Shown one piece after another: positions 6,250-11,502 of a DNA stretch of 11,502 bases; the stretch's first letter is position 1; each line of letters begins with the position of its first letter. The notes below the pieces were generated by a model. It worked only from the letters and a program-made list of their open reading frames with translations. It searched no databases and was not told where the DNA came from. Location of the stretch: positions 1 through 11,502 of the forward strand of contig JAIXZB010000132.1 of NCBI GenBank assembly GCA_027489915.1, in the 5' to 3' direction. This stretch comes from Rickettsiales bacterium. GTDB lineage: Bacteria > Pseudomonadota > Alphaproteobacteria > Rickettsiales > UBA3002. Both the position numbers and the translations under genes were made by a program.

Positions 6250-7605
6250 TTATTTTTTGTGTTTATCGCGGAATGCTTTTGCCCAATCTTCTTTATGGGC
6301 CTGCCGTGTGCGTGCAACGGCAAGTGCATCTGCTTCCACATTTTCGGTAATGACAGAACCTGCGGCAACCATAGCACCATCGCCCACTTCAACAGGGGCA
6401 ACAAGCGCAGTATTTGAGCCGATAAAGGCACCACGCCCAATGGTGGTATGGTATTTTTTATAGCCATCGTAATTGCAGGTAATGGTGCCTGCACCGATAT
6501 TGGCTTCGGCTCCAATCGTTGCATCGCCGATATAGCTGAGATGGCTGATTTTTGCTCCCGATTCGATGTCGGATTTTTTGATTTCAACGAAATTGCCAAT
6601 TTTAGCATCCGCACCAATGGAGGTGCCAGGGCGAATACGGGCGAAGGGGCCTACCACTGCGCCTTCACCAATCACTGCACCTGCGATATGGGAGAAGCTA
6701 CGGATTTCAACATTATCGGCAATGGTAACTTCAGGGCCAATCACAACATGCGGCTCAATAATTACATCACGCCCGATATCGGTATCGGCAGCTAGTGTGA
6801 CCGTTTCAGGCGCAATCAGTGTTGCACCGCCAAGCATAGCACGCTCGCGCAGGCGCTGCTGCATCGAGGCCTCGGCGATCGCAAGTTCAATGCGCGAATT
6901 AACGCCTAACACTTCATCCGGCGAGGCTTCTGTTATACGCGCACTGTAGCCCGCTTTGCGAGCGAGTGCGACCACATCGGTTAAATAGTATTCACCTTTT
7001 TTGTTTTTATTATCGACCTGCTCAAGCAATTCCCATGCGACGCTACCACGAAGCACCATCACACCTGAGTTGCACAGCCCTACCGCGCGTTGTACCTCGG
7101 TTGCATCTTTATATTCCACAATCGCTTCCAACTCGCCTTGCGCATTCACAATCAGTCGGCCATATTCGGCAGCATCGGTGGGGCGAAACCCTAGAACGGC
7201 AACGGCGTTTTTACGGTTGCGGTTGATGGTTTCAAGAAGTGCACTCACCGTTTCAGGGCGTATAAGTGGCGTATCGCCATATAGCACTACCAGATGGCCT
7301 TCAAACCCCTGCAATACCTCACGCGCGGCAAGTACGGCATGCGCAGTGCCTAGCTGTTCGTGTTGATAGGCAATACGGGTATCGCTGTAAAGGTTGCGCG
7401 CATAGGTTTGTACCCGTGTCTGTTCGGGAGAAATCACCAATGTGAGAGGTGATAGCCCTACTGTATCGGCCATGGAAAGCACATGGCCCACCATGGGTTT
7501 ATGCGCCACTTCATGCATTACCTTAGGCAAATCCGATTGCATGCGTGTGCCTTTGCCAGCAGCAAGGATAATAGCAGCAGCGTGGTGGGGGAGTTGCCGT
7601 GTCAT
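6250..7605 (-). CDS. glmU: Bifunctional GlmU: GlcN-1-P acetyltransferase / GlcNAc-1-P uridylyltransferase
   Basis: GlmU catalyses the last two steps to UDP-N-acetylglucosamine, the precursor of peptidoglycan and lipopolysaccharide. The 451-residue protein has the usual family length. The N-terminal uridylyltransferase domain (about 8-230) carries LAAGKGTRM, the conserved LPKVMHEV, QLGTAHAV and LYGDTPL. The C-terminal left-handed beta-helix (about 250-430) shows many hexapeptide repeats of the IGxxAxI type. It includes the acetyltransferase catalytic region ISHLSYIGDA (H355), NIGAGTITCNYDG and FIGSN. The start is the ATG at 7605, which has AAGGAA six bases upstream. The frame stays open to 7686, but that would add 27 residues unlike the family and run through the rmuC start. 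The gene stands alone on this strand, divergent from rmuC and convergent with pncC. Confidence 0.96.
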   Translation of the reverse strand: MTRQLPHHAAAIILAAGKGTRMQSDLPKVMHEVAHKPMVGHVLSMADTVGLSPLTLVISPEQTRVQTYARNLYSDTRIAYQHEQLGTAHAVLAAREVLQGFEGHLVVLYGDTPLIRPETVSALLETINRNRKNAVAVLGFRPTDAAEYGRLIVNAQGELEAIVEYKDATEVQRAVGLCNSGVMVLRGSVAWELLEQVDNKNKKGEYYLTDVVALARKAGYSARITEASPDEVLGVNSRIELAIAEASMQQRLRERAMLGGATLIAPETVTLAADTDIGRDVIIEPHVVIGPEVTIADNVEIRSFSHIAGAVIGEGAVVGPFARIRPGTSIGADAKIGNFVEIKKSDIESGAKISHLSYIGDATIGAEANIGAGTITCNYDGYKKYHTTIGRGAFIGSNTALVAPVEVGDGAMVAAGSVITENVEADALAVARTRQAHKEDWAKAFRDKHKK

Positions 7606-7611
7606 TTTTCG

Positions 7612-7617
7612 TTCCTT
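7612..7617 (-). promoter_or_regulatory. Ribosome binding site of glmU
   Basis: The minus strand reads AAGGAA six bases before the ATG at 7605. It fixes the glmU start at the 451-residue form and rules against the longer open frame up to 7686. Confidence 0.75.
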
Positions 7618-7636
7618 CAGAATACTAAAGATGCTA

Positions 7637-7642
7637 ACTATA
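7637..7642 (-). promoter_or_regulatory. Possible -10 element of a glmU promoter
   Basis: The minus strand reads TATAGT (five of six matches to TATAAT) about 31 bases before the glmU ATG. This would allow a leader of roughly 25 bases. No convincing -35 hexamer sits 16-18 bases upstream: a TGGACA is present but about 25 bases away. The call is therefore weak. Confidence 0.25.
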
Positions 7643-7657
7643 CCGCTTACCATCTTC

Positions 7658-7661
7658 GGAG
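7658..7661 (+). promoter_or_regulatory. Ribosome binding site of rmuC
   Basis: GGAG lies five bases before the ATG at 7667. It supports that start over the ATG at 7631 and the longer frame from 7442, both of which would place rmuC codons in the glmU promoter/leader region or inside glmU. Confidence 0.6.
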
Positions 7662-7666
7662 CGTTT

Positions 7667-9091
7667 ATGTCCAGTGCCGCACTCACCCCTTATATTCCGC
7701 TTGTGCTTGCCATCTGCACGGTGGTGCTTTCTTTGTTGTGTTATGTGTTGTGGAATAAAGCAAACCGCGAACAGGCGAGAGCGCAAGCAGCTGAAATTGA
7801 GCTTGCGAAACTAGCAAGCCTAGATGCAGAGATTGCCCGCATCACTGATGATATGAACACTTACCGCAGTGAATGTGAAACATGGCGCGAAGCGGCTCAT
7901 GCATCGCAAACCACCAGCCAAGTGCTTGAGGAAAAATTACGTAGCATGGAAGCGCAAAAACACGAAAGTGAAGCGCTTAAACAGCAATTTGAGCAGTATG
8001 CGAAAGCAGCAGCACTGAGTGCGGGAAGTGAAATTTCGAATAAGCTGCTGGCAGACCATCAGCGTGAGCGTGAACAGGCACAGAAACTGCAACAAACCGA
8101 GCGCGAAACGACCTATAAACAGTTTGAGAATTTTACCAAAACCGCCACCGAACAATTCATGCAGCGCCAGCAGGAATTGACTCAGGCGCTTGGGGTGATG
8201 AAGGGGCAAATGGATATTTCTGCAGGCCAACTGGGTGTGCTGGTGCGGGCGATGAAAAACCCGATTGGAGCAGGGGCAGAAGGTGAGGCGATGTTAAATA
8301 ACTTGTTGCAAAGTTTAGGTATGCAACAGGGAGTGGATTATGTTCTTCAAGTGCATTTATCAGGTGATGAAGCTTCGCTGCGACCAGATGGTGTAATTTT
8401 CCTGCCATATGAACAAGCCTTGGTAGTGGATTGCAAAGCTTCTCAGCACATATACGCTCTGTATGAGGCAGAGGGCACAAATGCTTACGATGAGGTATTC
8501 ACCAAATTATGCAGCTCGATGTGGGCGCATGTGAAGGCTCTTTCGGGAAAGAATTACAGGGGTGAAGTGAGTAAATGGTTGAAGCAACAGCAGCGTGGAG
8601 ATAGTCGTGTATTGCTGGTGATGTTTGTGCCGAACGATGAAGTGGTCACACGCCTGCGCCAGCGTGAGCCGGACTTGATTGCCGAAATGGCGCGCCATGA
8701 GATTATGCTCGCTGGCCCTGCAACGCTTCCTGCGGTGTGCATGGTGGCGGCAACGATGATACGTGAAGCGCGGCAAAAAGATGAACAGCATGCGATTATT
8801 GAACTCACAAGCAGCTTGATGAGCGACATGATAACCGCGCTTAGCAAGGCCGATAAAGTGATGAGTGGCATCCGCACCAGTGCCAAAGCATTCGATGAAT
8901 TTGCGGCTTCCATTAATCGCGGTGTGCTCGGTAAAATGCGTCGCATTACGGCGAAAGGATTGCAGCCTGCGAAGAATCAGCCGTTACCTGCGAATTTGCC
9001 ACGCTATGAAATCAGCAAAGCCGATGAGGTGGTAAATGGTGAAGCGGAAGAGGTAGCGGAGCTGTTGAGTTTGCCGAAGGATGCGGCGTAA
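7667..9091 (+). CDS. rmuC: RmuC family DNA recombination protein
   Basis: RmuC proteins limit inversion of short inverted repeats in E. coli and are predicted nucleases; the exact biochemical role is not well settled. The 474-residue form from the ATG at 7667 has one N-terminal membrane helix (about 8-29). A long charged coiled-coil region rich in Glu, Gln, Lys and Ala follows (about 30-190). The RmuC core starts near NPIGAGAEGEAML. Within it, RPDGVIFLP (D241) followed by VVDCKAS (D255, K257) fits a PD-(D/E)xK nuclease-type active site, with E207 upstream as a possible extra ligand. The C-terminal tail (about 430-474) is variable. The core is recognisable and all these residues are intact. 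The gene is divergent from glmU and convergent with recR; its TAA ends on the base immediately before the recR TAG. Confidence 0.92.
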   Translation: MSSAALTPYIPLVLAICTVVLSLLCYVLWNKANREQARAQAAEIELAKLASLDAEIARITDDMNTYRSECETWREAAHASQTTSQVLEEKLRSMEAQKHESEALKQQFEQYAKAAALSAGSEISNKLLADHQREREQAQKLQQTERETTYKQFENFTKTATEQFMQRQQELTQALGVMKGQMDISAGQLGVLVRAMKNPIGAGAEGEAMLNNLLQSLGMQQGVDYVLQVHLSGDEASLRPDGVIFLPYEQALVVDCKASQHIYALYEAEGTNAYDEVFTKLCSSMWAHVKALSGKNYRGEVSKWLKQQQRGDSRVLLVMFVPNDEVVTRLRQREPDLIAEMARHEIMLAGPATLPAVCMVAATMIREARQKDEQHAIIELTSSLMSDMITALSKADKVMSGIRTSAKAFDEFAASINRGVLGKMRRITAKGLQPAKNQPLPANLPRYEISKADEVVNGEAEEVAELLSLPKDAA

Positions 9092-9685
9092 CTACATCGG
9101 AGCGCGGGATTTTAGGGCGGCGCTTAGGGTGCCGTCATCGAGGTAATCCAGCTCGCCGCCCATGGGGATGCCAAGGGCGAGGCGTGAGATGCGCACATTA
9201 CAGCCTTCCAAACGTTCCATGAGGTAATGCGCGGTGGTTTGGCCTGCTACGGTGGCGTTGGTTGCGAGAATGATTTCTTCAATTTCAGGCGCACTGGCGC
9301 GGGTGATGAGTGCATCAATCGTAAGCTGCGCAGGGCCGCGGCCATCCATGGCGGATAACGTGCCGCCTAGCACGTGATAGCGGCCTTTGAAACTGTGACC
9401 ACGTTCAATCGCCCACACATCTGCCACATCTTCGACCACGCAAATCACTTGCGCGTCGCGCGTAGTGTCGGTGCAGATATGGCAAGGTGAGGTGTCGTCT
9501 ATCACACCGCATAGCTCACAGGTTTTGATGTGTTCCAGCGCCTGCTGTAGCGCGTGGATGAGGGGAGGCAGCGACAGGTTTTTATTACGCACAATCGATA
9601 GCACAATACGCCGCGCAGAACGCGGCCCAACACCCGGCAACTTGCCGAATTGGTGAATAAGTTTATCGAGTATGGTATTGGCCAT
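9092..9685 (-). CDS. recR: Recombination protein RecR
   Basis: RecR works with RecO (and RecF) to load RecA onto SSB-coated DNA at gaps. The 197-residue protein has the expected length and domain order. There is a helix-hairpin-helix LPGVGPRSARRI (16-27) and a zinc finger with Cys56, Cys59, Cys68 and Cys71 (C-x2-C-x8-C-x2-C). A Toprim domain starts at about residue 79 (VICVVEDVADVWAIE, with E85 and D86) and includes the ILATNATVAGQTTA region. The C-terminal LALGIPMGGELDYLDDGTL is diagnostic of RecR. The ATG at 9685 is chosen; a TTG immediately before it (9688) is also in frame. It lies three bases after the ybaB stop, so translation is probably coupled. The conserved dnaX-ybaB-recR order supports the call. 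Confidence 0.96.
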   Translation of the reverse strand: MANTILDKLIHQFGKLPGVGPRSARRIVLSIVRNKNLSLPPLIHALQQALEHIKTCELCGVIDDTSPCHICTDTTRDAQVICVVEDVADVWAIERGHSFKGRYHVLGGTLSAMDGRGPAQLTIDALITRASAPEIEEIILATNATVAGQTTAHYLMERLEGCNVRISRLALGIPMGGELDYLDDGTLSAALKSRAPM

Positions 9686-9688
9686 CAA

Positions 9689-10009
9689 TTAAAACGGAAG
9701 CTTCAAACCTGCGGGCAGATTCATGCCACCTGTGACTTGACCCATGCCGTCGGCTGCGGCGGCATCGATTTTGGTTTTGGCGTCGTTATGAGCGGCGATG
9801 ATGAGGTCTTCGAGCATTTCTTTATCCTCGGCATTCACCACACTCGCATCGAGCGAGAGTTTCAGCAGATGGCCTTTGCCATTGAGCGTGAGCTTGACTG
9901 CACCGCCGCCTGAAACACCTTCCATTTCGGTAGCTTCTAGTGTGGCTTGCATTTCACCCAGCTTGCGCTGCATTTCCTGCGCTTGTTTCATCATTTTTTG
10001 AATATTCAT
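9689..10009 (-). CDS. ybaB: YbaB/EbfC family nucleoid-associated protein
   Basis: This small 106-residue protein belongs to the YbaB/EbfC family, whose members bind DNA as dimers and associate with the nucleoid. Visible hallmarks are a basic, Met/Gln/Lys-rich N-terminal helix (MNIQKMMKQAQEMQRKL), the central VSGGGAVKLTLNGKGHLLKLSLD strand region, split here as VSGGGAVKLTLNG then KGHLLKLSLD, and a Gly/Met-rich end (GMGQVTGGMNLPAGLKLPF). The ATG at 10009 has an excellent AAGGAG site seven bases upstream. The open frame continues to 10042 but would add eleven residues overlapping the end of dnaX. The gene begins four bases after the dnaX stop and ends three bases before the recR ATG, so the three genes almost certainly form one transcript. 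Confidence 0.94.
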   Translation of the reverse strand: MNIQKMMKQAQEMQRKLGEMQATLEATEMEGVSGGGAVKLTLNGKGHLLKLSLDASVVNAEDKEMLEDLIIAAHNDAKTKIDAAAADGMGQVTGGMNLPAGLKLPF

Positions 10010-10013
10010 GAGC

Positions 10014-11502
10014 TTACTCCTTTTCTGTGGGTTCGAACGCAATTACTTCTGCGCCTTCGAACTGTGATAAAATTTCCTGCACACGCGGATGTGCGGAGGC
10101 ATAGGCGATCGCCTGCGCTTTGGCTTGTGCGCGCTGCTCGGCAAGCGTGGGTGCGCCTGTTTCTTCGACAAATGATACGGTCCACGACTCACCTGTCCAT
10201 TCCTTCACACGGCGTTGGATGCGGGCTGGAATATCGGCAGGTAAATGACGCACCGGATGCAGTGCAATGCGTCCACCATGGGGCAGCAGGGTGAATTCCA
10301 CCAACTGCACATCATTCGTAAGATGCGCAAGTAACAATGGCTCTCGGCGTGTTTCCATGAGGGTGATAAGCCCTGTAAAATCTTCAATCACTTCAAGCGC
10401 GACTGGAGCAGATTCAGCCATCACCTGCGGTGATTGTTGCACGGCGAGCGCAAGGTTGCCACGCGACATGGTAGTGGTGGGAGCGCTAAGTTGCGTATCT
10501 CCCATACGGGTGGTGCTCACGGCTTGGGTAGTGCTTGTGCTGGATGCGCTGCGACTTCCTCCAGAGGGAGGGGTGGGTGGCAGGGGAGTGCCCGATTCAA
10601 TACGCTTAATCACGTCAGCTGGGCTTGGTAGCTGGGCGGTGTAGCCGAGGCGCACCAGTACCATTTCGAGTGCCGCGAGCAGATTTGGTGCTCCGCGCAG
10701 TTCATCGACCCCTTTGAGCAGCATTTGCCATGTGCGCGCAAGCGTTGGCATATCGAGCTTAGCACACATTGCAACCGCAGCCGCCTGTTCTTCAGGCGAG
10801 AACTGGATGGTGGCAGCAAGTGCGGGCGCAACATGAATGCGCGTCAGGTAATGCACAATGTCGAGCAAATCGGTAAGAAGTAATGCGGGATCAACTCCGT
10901 TTTTATACATGGTGTGAAGTAGACGCGAAGCAGCGTCCATATCACCTGCGAAAATATGCTCGAGCAGTGCAAAACTCTGGGTTTTATCGGCAAGACCCAG
11001 CATATCGCGCAGGCGATCAAACACGATGGTGATGGAGCCATCGGACGATGCCGACATCGCAATCGCCTGATCGAGCAGCGAGAGGGAATCGCGCACCGAT
11101 CCCTCGGCGGCAGTGGCAATCAACATCGCACATTCGCGCGATAATGTGACACCCTCGCGACTCGCAACATCGACGAGATGATCCGCAAGCATATCCGTAT
11201 CAATACGGCGCAAATCGAAACGCTGACAGCGCGAGATGATGGTGACGGGAATTTTGCGCAGCTCGGTGGTGGCAAAAATAAATTTCACATGCGGCGGTGG
11301 TTCTTCCAGCGTTTTGAGTAATGCATTGAAGGCATTTTTAGACAGCATATGCACTTCATCGATGATGTAGACTTTGTAGCGCGCGGAGGTGGGCGCGTAA
11401 TGTACGGTGTCTATCAGCTCACGGATATCATCCACCCCCGTGCGTGAGGCAGCATCCATTTCATATACATCGACATGGCGATCATCGAGTATCATTTTGC
11501 AG
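10014..11502 (-). CDS. dnaX: DNA polymerase III subunit tau/gamma, C-terminal part (5' end cut off by right edge)
   Basis: DnaX is the clamp-loader ATPase and replisome organiser. About 495 residues are visible. The N-terminus with Walker A and most of the zinc finger is missing beyond the right edge, and the first complete codon visible (11499-11501) is probably the last zinc-finger Cys. The sequence shows HVDVYEMDAASRTGVDDIREL, Walker B VYIIDEVHML, sensor 1 FIFATTE, the SRC motif with its Arg finger, and sensor 2 GSVRDSLSLLDQ. A helical domain III follows. Next comes a Pro/Ser/Thr-rich linker (roughly bases 10440-10590) and an alphaproteobacterial tau-type C-terminal domain to the TAA at 10014-10016. 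No A-rich slippery heptamer that would give a short gamma form was seen in the visible part. It is followed by ybaB after four bases. Confidence 0.95.
   Translation of the reverse strand, partial: CKMILDDRHVDVYEMDAASRTGVDDIRELIDTVHYAPTSARYKVYIIDEVHMLSKNAFNALLKTLEEPPPHVKFIFATTELRKIPVTIISRCQRFDLRRIDTDMLADHLVDVASREGVTLSRECAMLIATAAEGSVRDSLSLLDQAIAMSASSDGSITIVFDRLRDMLGLADKTQSFALLEHIFAGDMDAASRLLHTMYKNGVDPALLLTDLLDIVHYLTRIHVAPALAATIQFSPEEQAAAVAMCAKLDMPTLARTWQMLLKGVDELRGAPNLLAALEMVLVRLGYTAQLPSPADVIKRIESGTPLPPTPPSGGSRSASSTSTTQAVSTTRMGDTQLSAPTTTMSRGNLALAVQQSPQVMAESAPVALEVIEDFTGLITLMETRREPLLLAHLTNDVQLVEFTLLPHGGRIALHPVRHLPADIPARIQRRVKEWTGESWTVSFVEETGAPTLAEQRAQAKAQAIAYASAHPRVQEILSQFEGAEVIAFEPTEKE
10017..10022 (-). 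promoter_or_regulatory. Ribosome binding site of ybaB
   Basis: The minus strand reads AAGGAG seven bases before the ybaB ATG at 10009, inside the last codons of dnaX. It sets the ybaB start and indicates independent re-initiation right after dnaX. Confidence 0.8.

Noticed and set aside
7442..7666. Longer rmuC reading frame beginning inside glmU.
   Set aside because: The extra 75 residues do not resemble RmuC and are antisense to glmU; the ATG at 7667 has a ribosome site and directly precedes the expected membrane helix.
10103..10114. Perfect 12-bp palindrome AGGCGATCGCCT in the dnaX 3' region, containing GCGATCGC.
   Set aside because: A few 12-bp palindromes are expected by chance in 11.5 kb; it lies in coding sequence and no array of GCGATCGC sites was seen.
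10014..11502. Programmed frameshift in dnaX giving a short gamma form.
   Set aside because: No A-AAA-AAG type heptamer was found on the coding strand of the visible part, and the reading frame is continuous to the tau C-terminal domain.

Overview
This window looks like ordinary chromosomal DNA from an alphaproteobacterium of intermediate G+C (judged by eye). The evidence is a dusB(nifR3)-ntrB-ntrC-ntrY nitrogen-regulation operon, a fused ispDF gene followed by pgpA and pncC, an alphaproteobacterial-type DnaX tail, and a dnaX-ybaB-recR cluster. The sequence alone does not support naming a genus. No rRNA, tRNA, insertion sequence, phage gene, CRISPR array or toxin-antitoxin pair was recognised. 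Coding density is very high, and the longest gap between genes is 87 bases.

Layout. (1) Bases 1-3888, minus strand: dusB, ntrB, ntrC and the first part of ntrY. dusB/ntrB and ntrC/ntrY overlap by four bases each. ntrB and ntrC are instead separated by 87 bases that contain a perfect 8-bp inverted repeat. NtrB and NtrC form a nitrogen-responsive sigma-54 two-component pair, and NtrY is the membrane kinase usually paired with NtrX, which should lie to the left of the window. (2) Bases 3950-6244, plus strand: ispDF, pgpA and pncC, tightly packed and divergent from dusB. They cover isoprenoid precursor synthesis, phosphatidylglycerol synthesis and NMN deamidation. (3) Bases 6250-7605, minus strand: glmU alone, which makes UDP-GlcNAc. 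It converges on pncC and diverges from rmuC. (4) Bases 7667-9091, plus strand: rmuC, a membrane-anchored coiled-coil nuclease-fold protein. (5) Bases 9092-11502, minus strand: recR, ybaB and the 3' part of dnaX, a compact replication/repair cluster. Its last stop codon directly abuts the rmuC stop codon.

Several starts were moved inward from the longest possible reading frame because a Shine-Dalgarno sequence and the family length agree on a later codon (dusB, glmU, rmuC, ybaB). No new multi-gene system is apparent. The points most worth a second look are the ntrB-ntrC intergenic element, a four-residue insertion in the NtrC receiver domain, altered residues in the IspD nucleotide-binding loop, and the two convergent gene pairs with no visible terminator between them.
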